Assembly: GCF_018326285.1 (NCBI RefSeq)
Contig: NZ_AP023362.1
Location: 6,014,001 to 6,078,000 of the forward strand
Direction: 5' to 3'
Origin: Mycolicibacterium sp. TY81
GTDB lineage: Bacteria; Actinomycetota; Actinomycetes; Mycobacteriales; Mycobacteriaceae
DNA: 64,000 nucleotides
The notes below the pieces were generated by a model. That model was not told the origin of the DNA and did not search any database. It saw only the letters and a list, made by a program, of their open reading frames with translations. A program made the translations under genes and the position numbers. Below, in pieces: positions 25,337 through 34,018 of this stretch (within the stretch, counting starts at the first letter, position 1; each line of letters begins with the position of its first letter).

Positions 25337-26866
25337 ATGGGTGTCGATCCGCGTACGCCGGTGATCGTGGGCGTCGGTCAGTTCACCGAGCGCCTTGAGG
25401 ACCCCGACTACCGCGGCATGTCCTCGGTCGACCTCGCGGCGGCAGCCGCGCAGGCGGCACTGCAGGACACCGGAGCCGACGTCACCGCAGTTGCCGCGGC
25501 TATCGACACAGTCGCGGGCACCCGGCAGTTCGAGATCTCCGGCCACGTTCCGGCGCCGCTCGGCAAATCGAACAACTACCCGCGCTCCGTGGCGCAGCGC
25601 ATCGGCGCTGATCCCGCCCGCGCCGTGCTCGAAGTCATCGGCGGGCAGAGCCCGCAACACCTGATCACCGAATTCGCCGGCGAGATCGTGGCCGGCCGCG
25701 CCGACGTCGTGATGATCATGGGGTCGGAAAACACGTCCAGCATCCGCTACTTCAAGGGTCGGGATGACAAGCCCGATCACTCGGAGACCATCGACGGCCA
25801 GCTCGAGGACCGCGGCTACGGGTACGACGGCATCTTCGACGAGTACACCGTCCGGCACGGGCTGATCGGTGCGCCGGTGCAGTATGGCCTCTTGGAGAAC
25901 GCCCGGCGGGCACGGCTTGGCCTGTCCGTGCAGGACTACCGACAGGCGATGGGGGAGCTGTTCGCCCCGATGTCGAAAGTCGCGGCCAAGAATCCGTATT
26001 CGTCGGCGCCGGTGGAGCGCACCGTCGACGAGCTGGTGACCGTCACCGACAAGAACCGGATGATCTGCGACCCCTACCCGCGGCTGATGGTGGCCCGCGA
26101 CCAAGTGAACATGGGTGCGGCCGCATTGCTGATGTCCGTGGAGTCGGCGCGCAAACTCGGTGTGCCGGAATCCAAGTGGGTTTACTTGCGTGGTCATGCG
26201 GACATGAAGGAGCAGAAGCTGCTCGACCGTACCGATGTCGGTGCCAGCCCGGCATCAGTGCTGGCCGTGCAGGAAGCGTTGCGGGTGGCCGGAATTGGAA
26301 TCGACGACGTCTCGGCATTCGACCTGTACAGCTGCTTCCCGTTCCCGGTGTTCAACATCTGTGACGGCGTCGGCCTGGCGACCGACGATCCGCGGGGTCT
26401 GACATTGACCGGCGGCCTGCCGTACTTCGGCGGCCCGGGAAACAACTACTCGCTGCATGGCATCGCTGAAGCGGTCACCCGAATGCGGGAAGCCCCAGGC
26501 GAATTCGCATTGGTGGGCGCGAACGGCGGCATCGCCAGCAAGTTCTCGGTCGGCATCTATTCGACCGAACCTGCCGATTGGGTCGCCGACAACAGCGCCG
26601 AATTGTGCGCAGAGGTCGCGTCGTGGCCGACGATCGCCGTCACCGAGCATGCGAACGGCCCCGCGACCATCGAGACCTACACCGTCCGATACGACTGGAC
26701 TCCCAACACGGGCATCATCATCGGGCGCCTTGACGCCGACGGGAGCCGGTTCCTGGCTACCACGACCGATGCCGAACTGATGGCCTTGCTGTGCGACGGC
26801 GAGCCGCTGGGCGCAAAGATCGTCGTCACCTCGACCGACGAGGGTAATCGGGCTGTGATGGCCTGA
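25337..26866 (+). CDS. Thiolase-superfamily protein lacking the usual nucleophilic Cys
   Basis: A 509-residue protein with thiolase folds (TPVIVGVGQFTERLEDPDY; DVVMIMGSENTSSIRYF; VSAFDLYSCFPFPVFN; VGANGGIASKFSVGIYS). Where thiolases have the acylated Cys, about residue 100, it reads VIGGQSPQHL, and the C-terminal GHPxGA and CxGG elements are replaced. Classical thiolysis is therefore unlikely; it may be a lipid-transfer-like or hydrolase/transferase homologue. A good GGAGG precedes the ATG. It ends ahead of a palindrome shared with a convergent LLM oxidoreductase. Confidence 0.75.
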   Translation: MGVDPRTPVIVGVGQFTERLEDPDYRGMSSVDLAAAAAQAALQDTGADVTAVAAAIDTVAGTRQFEISGHVPAPLGKSNNYPRSVAQRIGADPARAVLEVIGGQSPQHLITEFAGEIVAGRADVVMIMGSENTSSIRYFKGRDDKPDHSETIDGQLEDRGYGYDGIFDEYTVRHGLIGAPVQYGLLENARRARLGLSVQDYRQAMGELFAPMSKVAAKNPYSSAPVERTVDELVTVTDKNRMICDPYPRLMVARDQVNMGAAALLMSVESARKLGVPESKWVYLRGHADMKEQKLLDRTDVGASPASVLAVQEALRVAGIGIDDVSAFDLYSCFPFPVFNICDGVGLATDDPRGLTLTGGLPYFGGPGNNYSLHGIAEAVTRMREAPGEFALVGANGGIASKFSVGIYSTEPADWVADNSAELCAEVASWPTIAVTEHANGPATIETYTVRYDWTPNTGIIIGRLDADGSRFLATTTDAELMALLCDGEPLGAKIVVTSTDEGNRAVMA

Positions 26867-26874
26867 TCTTGGTT

Positions 26875-26935
26875 GCCGAGATCGACGAAATGGTCGTTCT
26901 TGCAAGAGATTAGCGACCAATTCGTCAATCTCGGC
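26875..26935. terminator. Palindromic terminator between convergent genes (class C)
   Basis: Arms GCCGAGATCGACGAAATGGTCG (first 20 shown: GCCGAGATCGACGAAATGGT; 26875-26896) and 26914-26935 are complementary at 20 of 22 positions around a 17-base loop. It lies between the thiolase-like gene (+) and the LLM gene (-), and is distinct in sequence from the other palindromes here. Confidence 0.7.
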
Positions 26936-26946
26936 GCGGCAGAACC

Positions 26947-27798
26947 TCAGATCCCGAAGTCGCTCAACTTCTTCGCCAGCTTCTCGACGTACGCCGACAC
27001 GGTGGCCTCGTCACTGTCCGGCAACCCGAACAGCACCTCGGTCACACCGAGCTTCTTCCAGTGCGCCAACTTGTCGGCGTCCGGCTTGAAGTCCAGCGCG
27101 ACGATGGTCGGCGCACCCGAGCGTCCGGCCGCGGCCCAGGTGTCCTGCAGCAGCTTGACCGGCTCGTCGATGTCGAAGTCGCGCGGTGTCGTGATCCAGC
27201 CGTCGGCCGACTTGGCGATCCACTTGAAATTCTTCTCGGTGCCGGCCGCCCCGACCAGGATCGGCACATGCGACTGGACCGGCTTCGGCCAGGCCCACGA
27301 CGGACCGAACTTCACGAATTCGCCGTCGTACTCGGCTTCTTCCTGGGTCCACAGCGCGCGCATGGCCTCCAGGTACTCGCGCAGCATGGTGCGGCGGCGG
27401 GCCGGCGGGACGTTGTGGTCCTGGAGTTCGTCTGTGTTCCAACCGAATCCGACGCCGACCGAGACGCGGCCGCCGGACAGATGATCCAGTGTCGCAATCG
27501 ATTTCGCGAGAGTGATCGGGTCGTGCTCGACAGGCAGCGCCACCGCGGTCGACAGCCGCACCCGCGACGTCACCGATGCGGCGGAGCCGAGCGCGACCCA
27601 CGGATCCAGCGTCCGCATGTAGCGGTCGTCTGGCAGCGTCTCGTCACCGGTGGTGGGGTGGGCCGCCTGGCGCTTGATCGGGATGTGCGTGTGTTCGGGC
27701 ACATAGAAGGTGGTGAAGCCGTGGTCGTCGGCCAGTTTGGCGGCGGCGGCGGGCTTGATGCCGCGGTCGCTGGTGAAAAGTACGAGCCCGTAGTCCAT
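26947..27798 (-). CDS. LLM-class F420-dependent-type oxidoreductase
   Basis: A 283-residue luciferase-like TIM-barrel enzyme corresponding to Rv0953c. Landmarks: MDYGLVLFTSDRGIKP at the start, YVPEHTHIP, LDHLSGGRVSVGVGFGWN (the GVGxGW loop), RRRTMLREYLEAMRALW and HVPILVGAAG. The start at 27798 (ATG) has no ribosome site and is close behind a KstR-like operator (27808-27821), consistent with a short or leaderless transcript. The substrate is unknown; a role in sterol or lipid catabolism is inferred from the operator. It is divergent from an SfnG-like monooxygenase. Confidence 0.85.
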   Translation of the reverse strand: MDYGLVLFTSDRGIKPAAAAKLADDHGFTTFYVPEHTHIPIKRQAAHPTTGDETLPDDRYMRTLDPWVALGSAASVTSRVRLSTAVALPVEHDPITLAKSIATLDHLSGGRVSVGVGFGWNTDELQDHNVPPARRRTMLREYLEAMRALWTQEEAEYDGEFVKFGPSWAWPKPVQSHVPILVGAAGTEKNFKWIAKSADGWITTPRDFDIDEPVKLLQDTWAAAGRSGAPTIVALDFKPDADKLAHWKKLGVTEVLFGLPDSDEATVSAYVEKLAKKLSDFGI

Positions 27799-27807
27799 AC
27801 GGTGAAT

Positions 27808-27821
27808 TAGAACGTGTTTCA
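27808..27821. promoter_or_regulatory. KstR-like operator
   Basis: TAGAACGTGTTTCA fits TnnAACnnGTTnnA and differs from the perfect palindrome at 4350-4363 in two bases of the right half. It lies 10 bases upstream of the LLM gene. Confidence 0.6.
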
Positions 27822-27983
27822 GTATGGGGCGCAAGAGTGGGTGCCAAGAATGCCGAAGTGGGCCCATTACCTGGGAATTTCCGACACGGTGCAGCCGCTG
27901 GGCGCCGGTGAACCGATCCGGAGATAACTTCATCGCGAACGTTACCCACGACGGTGGCTGGGCTTGCTTGTTCACATGGGCCC

Positions 27984-29114
27984 ATGACGACCGAACGCAT
28001 CGCCGACCACGTCAAGTTCGCCTACTGGGTGCCCAACGTCAGCGGCGGCCTGGTGACCAGTGACATCGAGCAGCGGACCGACTGGAACTACGAGTACAAC
28101 AAGAAGCTCGCGCAGACCGCAGAGAACAACGGCTTCGAGTACGCCCTCAGCCAGGTGCGGTACGAGGCCAGCTACGGCGCCGAATATCAGCACGAGTCGA
28201 CGAGCTTCAGCCTCGCGCTGCTCCTGGCAACGGAACGGCTGAAAGTCATTGCGGCCGTTCACCCCGGCCTCTGGCAGCCGGCGGTGCTCGCGAAACTGGG
28301 AGCGACGGCCGACCACCTCTCCAACGGTCGTTTCGCCGTCAACGTCGTCTCCGGTTGGTTCAAGGACGAATTCACGCACCTGGGCGAGCCCTGGCTGGAA
28401 CACGACGAGCGCTACCGCCGCAGCGCCGAATTCCTCCAGGTGCTGCGCAAGATCTGGACCGAGGACGACGTCGACTTCCGCGGCGACTTCTACCGGATCC
28501 ACGACTTCACGCTGAAGCCCAAGCCGCTCAACACGGCGGAGCGCCCCAACCCGGAACTGTTCCAGGGCGGCAACTCGAGTGCGGCGCGCCGCAACGGCGG
28601 CTACTACGCCGACTGGTACTTCTCCAACGGCAAGGACTTCGACGGCGTGACCGAGCAAGTCGTCGACGTCCGCGACCACGCCCGTCAGGTTGCCCGGGAG
28701 GTCCGCTTCGGGCTGAACGGATTCATCATCGCGCGCGACACCGAGAAAGAGGCGAAAGAGGTCCTCAAGGAGATCGTCGCGAAGGCCAACCGGCCCGCCG
28801 TCGAGGGATTCCGCCAGGCCGTGCAGCAGGCCGGCAACTCCACCGGTGACAAGAAGGGCATGTGGGCGGATTCGAGCTTCGACGACCTCGTGCAGTACAA
28901 CGACGGTTTTCGTACCAAGTTGATCGGAACTCCGGAACAGATCGCCGAACGGATTGCTGCCTACCGCAAACGGGGCGTGGACCTGATCCTCGGCGGCTTC
29001 CTGCATTTCCAGGAGGAGATCGAGTACTTCGGAGCCAAGGTGCTGCCGTTGGTGCGGGAAATCGAGGAGGCGGAACAGGACGCCGCGGAGGCGCCGATCC
29101 GCGTCCCGGCGTGA
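27984..29114 (+). CDS. sfnG: Dimethylsulfone monooxygenase SfnG-like
   Basis: A 376-residue FMNH2-dependent luciferase-like monooxygenase. SfnG converts dimethylsulfone to methanesulfinate, allowing organosulfur to serve as a sulfur source. The sequence has the SfnG-type start (DHVKFAYWVPNVSGGLVTS), RTDWNYEYNKKLAQTAENNG, ATERLKVIAAVHPGLWQPAV, NVVSGWFKDEFTHLG and FQGGNSSAARRNGG. No sfnF or other reductase gene is adjacent, so a flavin reductase must come from elsewhere. The start is the ATG at 27984. It is divergent from the Rv0953c-type gene. Confidence 0.85.
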   Translation: MTTERIADHVKFAYWVPNVSGGLVTSDIEQRTDWNYEYNKKLAQTAENNGFEYALSQVRYEASYGAEYQHESTSFSLALLLATERLKVIAAVHPGLWQPAVLAKLGATADHLSNGRFAVNVVSGWFKDEFTHLGEPWLEHDERYRRSAEFLQVLRKIWTEDDVDFRGDFYRIHDFTLKPKPLNTAERPNPELFQGGNSSAARRNGGYYADWYFSNGKDFDGVTEQVVDVRDHARQVAREVRFGLNGFIIARDTEKEAKEVLKEIVAKANRPAVEGFRQAVQQAGNSTGDKKGMWADSSFDDLVQYNDGFRTKLIGTPEQIAERIAAYRKRGVDLILGGFLHFQEEIEYFGAKVLPLVREIEEAEQDAAEAPIRVPA

Positions 29115-29243
29115 CGGCTCGGCGAGTTTGCTCAGGACCGTCGCGGCCGGTCAGGGCGGTGCACTGCGGGTCGAACTGATGCGGGGCGACCTCAGTGAAG
29201 TGCGCTAGCGTGGTTGGTCGAGTCGACAGGTACAGGAGAGGTC

Positions 29244-30197
29244 ATGACGTACCAGCCCGGTAACCCCGGCTACCCGCCCGCCCAGCAGCCCGGCCAGTAC
29301 GGCAACCAGTACGGCGGGCCGACCCAGCAGTTCAACCGTCTGCCCGAGCAGATCCCGGCTGCGCCTGCGGCGCCGGCCGGCCCGAGCAAACTGCCGGAGT
29401 ACCTGACCATCGCGGTCGCGGCGCTCGGCCTGCTCATCTTCGGCTTCAACTTCGCGCCCCAGTTGGGTGCGGGAGGCCTGGATGCTGGCACCGGCAGCAT
29501 CCTGACCCAGGCGCCGATCGTCGTCGCCGTGCTGGCTGCGCTGCTCGCCGGCGTCAGCCTCCTGCCCAAGCAGAAGAGCTTCAAGTCGTGGGTCGCCATC
29601 CTCGCGGTGCTGGCCCTGCTGCTGGTGATCAACGAGATCGTGCAGGCGCCCAAGGGCATCGAGGTCGAGTGGGGCCTCTATGTCGTGCTCGCGCTGTCGG
29701 TGCTGCAGGCCGGTAGCGCTGTCGGGGCGCTGCTGCTGGACGCCGGCGTCATCCAGCCGCCCGCACCGCGTCCGCAGGCCGATCCGTACAACTACGGCGG
29801 ACCGGCGCAGGGCTACAACCCGCAGGCTCAGTACTACGGCCAGCAGCCTCAGCAGCAGTACGGCCAGCAGACCGGCCAGCACTTCGGCCAGCAGGGTGGC
29901 TACCAGCCGCAGTCCCAGAACGGTCCCATCGGCGGCTACACCGGCGCACAGAGCGCGTCGCAGCACGGCGCCGACTCGGGTCCGCCGACCCCGCCGACCG
30001 GGTTCCCGGCCTTCGGTCAGCCGCAGCAGTCGGCCGGCCAGTCGTCGTCCCCGCAGCAGTCGTCGGGCCAGGGTCCGTCGGCGTCCGAGGCCTCGGCCGG
30101 ATCGTCGTCGTTCACCTCGTCGCCCAGCGTTCCGGGCTCGACGGGATCCGGCTCGGAGCCGACGACGACCTTCCAGCAACCCCCGGCTCCGCAGTAA
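29244..30197 (+). CDS. 34-kDa antigen-like membrane protein (Rv0954 homologue)
   Basis: 317 residues from the ATG at 29244 with AGGAGAGG upstream. Short Gly/Pro/Gln N-terminus, four transmembrane helices (LTIAVAALGLLIFGFNFAP, IVVAVLAALLAGVSLLP, WVAILAVLALLLVINEIV and LYVVLALSVLQAGSAVGALLL), then a long Gln/Gly/Tyr/Ser-rich tail with repeated GQQP-, QQYGQQ- and FGQQG-type units. This is the DUF5336 arrangement of the mycobacterial 34-kDa antigen family. Rv0954 has been reported to associate with the divisome. It is next to perM, in the same order as in M. tuberculosis. Confidence 0.85.
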   Translation: MTYQPGNPGYPPAQQPGQYGNQYGGPTQQFNRLPEQIPAAPAAPAGPSKLPEYLTIAVAALGLLIFGFNFAPQLGAGGLDAGTGSILTQAPIVVAVLAALLAGVSLLPKQKSFKSWVAILAVLALLLVINEIVQAPKGIEVEWGLYVVLALSVLQAGSAVGALLLDAGVIQPPAPRPQADPYNYGGPAQGYNPQAQYYGQQPQQQYGQQTGQHFGQQGGYQPQSQNGPIGGYTGAQSASQHGADSGPPTPPTGFPAFGQPQQSAGQSSSPQQSSGQGPSASEASAGSSSFTSSPSVPGSTGSGSEPTTTFQQPPAPQ

Positions 30198-30273
30198 TCG
30201 GGTCCGGCTTCGTCATAATCGCTAGGGCGCTCGCGGCACGCGAGTGACGACCTCGCGAGGAGTGACCCAGCTA

Positions 30274-31791
30274 GTGGATAACCGACCAGTCGGTACGCGT
30301 CAGGCGCGTGACCTGCTTCGGGTTGCGTTCGGCCCGTCGGGCATCGCCCTGGCGATCATCGCCGCGCTGGTGCTGATCCAGCTGGTCATCGCCAACAGCG
30401 ACCTGACCGGCGCGTTCGGCGCGATGGCCAGCATGTGGCTGGGCGTGCACGGCGTCCCGGTGTCGATCGGCGGCGCCGAGCTCGGCGTGATGCCCCTGGC
30501 CCCGCTGCTGGCGATGGTCTGGGGCACGGCCCGCACCACGGCCGCGGCGACGCGGCCGGGTGCGTCCTGGTTCGTGGTCCGGTGGATCGTCGCGTCGGCG
30601 CTCGGTGGACCACTGCTGATCGCGGCGATCGCGATCGCGGTGATCCACGATGCGTCGTCGGTGCTCACCGAGCTGCAAACCCCGAGTGCCCTCCAGGCAT
30701 TCGGCTGCGTCCTGGCGGTGCACGCGGTCGGCGCGGCCATCGGTGTCGGCTCGCGCCTGCAGGGACGGCTGCTGACCGATGCGCACCTGCCGGACTGGCT
30801 CCCGGAGGCGTTGCGCGGGGCCGTCGCCGGCGTGTTGGCGCTGCTCGGTCTGTCGGGATTGGTCGCGGTCGGCTCGATGGTCGTGCACTGGTCGACCATG
30901 CACGACCTCTTCGGCATCACCGATTCGGTGTTCGGCCAGCTCAGCCTGACCGTGCTGTCTGCGCTGTACATCCCGAACGTGATGGTCGGCGCCGCCGCGG
31001 TGGCCGTCGGTTCGAGCGTGCACGTGGGGTTGGCCACGTTCAGTTCTTTCACGGTGCTCGGCGGTGATGTGCCCGCCGTGCCGGTACTCGCCGCCGTGCC
31101 GTCGCCTCCGCTGGGCCCGGTATGGGTGGCGCTGCTGATCATCGCGGCGGCCTCGGCCGTGGCGGTGGGCCAGCAGTGTTCGCGGCGCCCGGCCCCGTGG
31201 CCGATTGCATTCGCCAAGTTGGCGGTGGCGTCGCTCCTGGCTGCGGTGATGATGGTCCTGCTTGCGGTCGCAGGCAGTGGTCGCCTGGGCAACTTCGGTG
31301 AGCTCGGCGTCGATCAGACGACGTTCGGGCCTGCGGTTTTCCTGTGGTTCATCTCCATCGGCGGTCTCACGGTGGCCATGGCGGGCGGCCTGACCCGCCG
31401 TCCGGCCCGGCCGGCACCCGTCGCGCCGGCCCCGCCGGTTGACGAGGAACCGTACGAAGATGAGGCGGCAGACGTCGTCGACGATGACGAGCCCGTGACC
31501 GAGAAGCTGATCGGTGACGTGTCGGCCGCCCCGGCGGACGGGGACGACGACTCGCACTTCGCCGGTGGCCCGGCATTCGAGCCGGCCGCCGAGACTGCGC
31601 CGGAGCCGGATGCTGAGCCCGCGCCCAAACCCGCCGAACCACGCCGGCCGGCACGTCCGGAACCGGACATGACCCCGGCGCCGGCGGAGGCCTATCAATC
31701 CGGCACCACCGATCGCATCGGTGAGCACGTCACCTTCGACCCGGACGAGGACCCTGAGGCGCATTTCGTGGTCGACGACGACGGCCACTAG
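30274..31791 (+). CDS. perM: PerM-type polytopic membrane protein (DUF6350, Rv0955 homologue)
   Basis: About 505 residues from the GTG at 30274 (GAGGAG about 11 bases upstream; GTGs at 30244 and 30262 are alternatives). About ten transmembrane segments, e.g. GIALAIIAALVLIQLVIA, WIVASALGGPLLIAAIAIAV, AVAGVLALLGLSGLVAVGS and FAKLAVASLLAAVMMVLLAV. A cytoplasmic acidic Pro-rich tail (about 400-505) follows. M. tuberculosis Rv0955/PerM stabilises the divisome and is needed for growth under Mg limitation and chronic infection. The order with the Rv0954 homologue and purNH is conserved. Confidence 0.85.
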   Translation: MDNRPVGTRQARDLLRVAFGPSGIALAIIAALVLIQLVIANSDLTGAFGAMASMWLGVHGVPVSIGGAELGVMPLAPLLAMVWGTARTTAAATRPGASWFVVRWIVASALGGPLLIAAIAIAVIHDASSVLTELQTPSALQAFGCVLAVHAVGAAIGVGSRLQGRLLTDAHLPDWLPEALRGAVAGVLALLGLSGLVAVGSMVVHWSTMHDLFGITDSVFGQLSLTVLSALYIPNVMVGAAAVAVGSSVHVGLATFSSFTVLGGDVPAVPVLAAVPSPPLGPVWVALLIIAAASAVAVGQQCSRRPAPWPIAFAKLAVASLLAAVMMVLLAVAGSGRLGNFGELGVDQTTFGPAVFLWFISIGGLTVAMAGGLTRRPARPAPVAPAPPVDEEPYEDEAADVVDDDEPVTEKLIGDVSAAPADGDDDSHFAGGPAFEPAAETAPEPDAEPAPKPAEPRRPARPEPDMTPAPAEAYQSGTTDRIGEHVTFDPDEDPEAHFVVDDDGH

Positions 31792-31800
31792 GCTGCTCCC

Positions 31801-32448
31801 GTGCAGCTACCGGTCCATGTGCCCCCGACTGCGCCGGCGCGGCTCGTCGTCCTGGCGTCCGGGACCGGTTCGCTGCTGGAGTCTGTGCTCGCCGCAGCGG
31901 TCGGCGACTACCCGGCGCGCGTCGTCGCCGTCGGCACGGACCGTGACTGCCCGGCACTGCAGATCGGCGCGGCCGCCGGGGCGGCGACGTTCACCACGCG
32001 GCTGCGCGACCACGCCGACCGGGCCGCCTGGGATGCCGCGTTGACCGCCGCCGTCGCGGCCCACGAGCCGGACCTGGTGGTGTCGGCCGGGTTCATGAAG
32101 ATCCTCGGACCTGCATTTCTGGCGCGCTTCCAGGGACGGGTGCTCAACACCCACCCGGCGCTGCTGCCGTCGTTTCCGGGCGCACACGCGGTGTCCGAGG
32201 CCCTCGCCTACGGCGTTCGGGTCACCGGCAGCACGGTGCACCTGGTCGACGACGGCACCGATACCGGCCCGATCCTGGCGCAGGAGCCGGTGGCGGTACG
32301 TGACGACGATGACGAATCGTCGCTGCATGAGCGGATCAAAGTCGTCGAACGACGACTGTTGGTAGATGTGATCGCCGCGGTGGCCCTCCGCGGTGTGACG
32401 TGGAGTGGGCGAAAGGCGGCCATCGGGTGCCGCGGTGAGGAGCAATAG
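31801..32448 (+). CDS. purN: Phosphoribosylglycinamide formyltransferase
   Basis: A 215-residue GAR transformylase using 10-formyl-THF in step 3 of purine synthesis. [18 protein letters not shown] binds the phosphoribosyl group. The catalytic Asn and His are in [19 protein letters not shown] and the Asp in [15 protein letters not shown]. Its stop is followed 1 base later by the purH ATG, so the two are co-translated. Starts at GTG 31801, 9 bases after perM, suggesting read-through from the perM unit. Matches Rv0956. Confidence 0.96.
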   Translation: MQLPVHVPPTAPARLVVLASGTGSLLESVLAAAVGDYPARVVAVGTDRDCPALQIGAAAGAATFTTRLRDHADRAAWDAALTAAVAAHEPDLVVSAGFMKILGPAFLARFQGRVLNTHPALLPSFPGAHAVSEALAYGVRVTGSTVHLVDDGTDTGPILAQEPVAVRDDDDESSLHERIKVVERRLLVDVIAAVALRGVTWSGRKAAIGCRGEEQ

Positions 32449-32449
32449 G

Positions 32450-34018
32450 ATGACGCGACGACCGATTCGGCGCGCGCTGATCAGCGTGTACGACAAGACC
32501 GGCCTGGCCGAGCTGGCCCGCGGGCTGCACGAGGCCGGGGTGACCCTGGTGTCGACCGGTTCGACAGCGAAAACCATTGCTGCCGAGGGTATCCCGGTGA
32601 CTCCCGTCGAAGAGGTCACCGGTTTCCCGGAGGTGCTGGACGGCCGGGTCAAGACGCTGCACCCGCGCGTGCACGCCGGTCTGCTGGCCGACACCCGCAA
32701 GGCCGAGCACCTCGCCGCGCTCGATGAGCTCGGGGTCGAGGCGTTCGAACTCGTTGTGGTGAACCTGTATCCGTTCACGCAGACCGTGGCGTCGGGCGCC
32801 TCCGAGGACGAGTGCGTCGAGCAGATCGACATCGGCGGCCCGTCGATGGTCCGCGCTGCGGCCAAGAACCACCCCAGCGTCGCCGTCGTCGTCGACCCGC
32901 TGGGGTACGACGGCGTGCTGGCGGCCGTCCGGGACGGTGGCTTCACGCTCGACGAGCGGAAGAAGTTGGCGTCGTTGGCATTCCGGCACACCGCCGAGTA
33001 CGACGTGGCCGTCGCATCCTGGATGGGGTCCGTGCTGGTGCCCGGCGACGACGAGGCGTCGGCCGCCGGGATGCCGGCATGGCTGGGTTCGACCTGGCGC
33101 CGCAGTGATGTGCTGCGCTACGGCGAGAACCCGCACCAGAAGGCCGCGCTCTACAGCGACGACGCCGGCTGGCCGGGGCTTGCTCAAGCCGAGCAGCTGC
33201 ACGGAAAAGAGATGTCCTACAACAACTTCACCGACGCCGACGCGGCGTGGCGGGCGGCGTTCGACCATGAGGACATCTGCGTGGCGATCATCAAGCACGC
33301 CAACCCGTGTGGCATTGCGGTGTCGTCGATCTCGGTTGCCGACGCGCACCGCAAGGCGCACGAGTGCGACCCGCTGAGCGCGTTCGGTGGCGTCATCGCG
33401 GCCAACACCGCCGTCACCGAGGAGATGGCCGAGACCGTCGCGGACATCTTCACCGAGGTGATCGTCGCCCCCGCCTTCGAGCCGGGTGCCGTCGAAATCC
33501 TGAGCCGTAAGAAGAACATTCGCATCCTGGTGGCGTCCGAGCCGCAGCCCGGTGGCACCGAGTTCCGTCAGGTCAGCGGTGGTCTGCTGGTGCAGCAGCG
33601 TGACGCCCTCGACGCCGCGGGCGACGACCCGGCCAACTGGACCCTGGCGACCGGCAGCCCCGCCGACCCGGAGACGTTGGCCGACTTGGTGTTTGCGTGG
33701 CGCGCGTGCCGCGCGGTGAAGTCGAACGCCATCGTGGTCGCCGCCAACGGCGCCACCGTCGGTGTCGGTATGGGCCAGGTGAACCGCGTCGATGCGGCGC
33801 GGCTCGCGGTGGAGCGGGGCGGCGACCGGGTTCGCGGTGCCGTGGCTGCCTCCGATGCCTTCTTCCCGTTCCCCGACGGTCTGGAGACCCTTACCAACGC
33901 CGGTGTGAAAGCCATTGTGCACCCGGGTGGTTCGGTCCGCGACGACGAAGTGACCGCGGCCGCCGCTGCCGCGGGCATCACGCTGTACCTGACCGGGGCG
34001 CGGCACTTCGCCCACTAG
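32450..34018 (+). CDS. purH: Bifunctional AICAR formyltransferase/IMP cyclohydrolase
   Basis: 522 residues, last two steps of IMP synthesis. N-terminal MGS-fold cyclohydrolase: [33 protein letters not shown] and [15 protein letters not shown]-terminal formyltransferase with the catalytic Lys-His in [11 protein letters not shown] and [11 protein letters not shown]. The start ATG 32450 is preceded by GAGGAG. The TAG stop (34016-34018) is part of the CTAG target of an IS1182 element, whose duplication preserved it, so the protein is unaltered. Matches Rv0957. Confidence 0.96.
   Translation: MTRRPIRRALISVYDKTGLAELARGLHEAGVTLVSTGSTAKTIAAEGIPVTPVEEVTGFPEVLDGRVKTLHPRVHAGLLADTRKAEHLAALDELGVEAFELVVVNLYPFTQTVASGASEDECVEQIDIGGPSMVRAAAKNHPSVAVVVDPLGYDGVLAAVRDGGFTLDERKKLASLAFRHTAEYDVAVASWMGSVLVPGDDEASAAGMPAWLGSTWRRSDVLRYGENPHQKAALYSDDAGWPGLAQAEQLHGKEMSYNNFTDADAAWRAAFDHEDICVAIIKHANPCGIAVSSISVADAHRKAHECDPLSAFGGVIAANTAVTEEMAETVADIFTEVIVAPAFEPGAVEILSRKKNIRILVASEPQPGGTEFRQVSGGLLVQQRDALDAAGDDPANWTLATGSPADPETLADLVFAWRACRAVKSNAIVVAANGATVGVGMGQVNRVDAARLAVERGGDRVRGAVAASDAFFPFPDGLETLTNAGVKAIVHPGGSVRDDEVTAAAAAAGITLYLTGARHFAH

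Noticed and set aside
30271..31788. 505-codon minus-strand frame opposite perM
   Set aside because: Arg/His-rich antisense frame; PerM has transmembrane pattern and conserved synteny.
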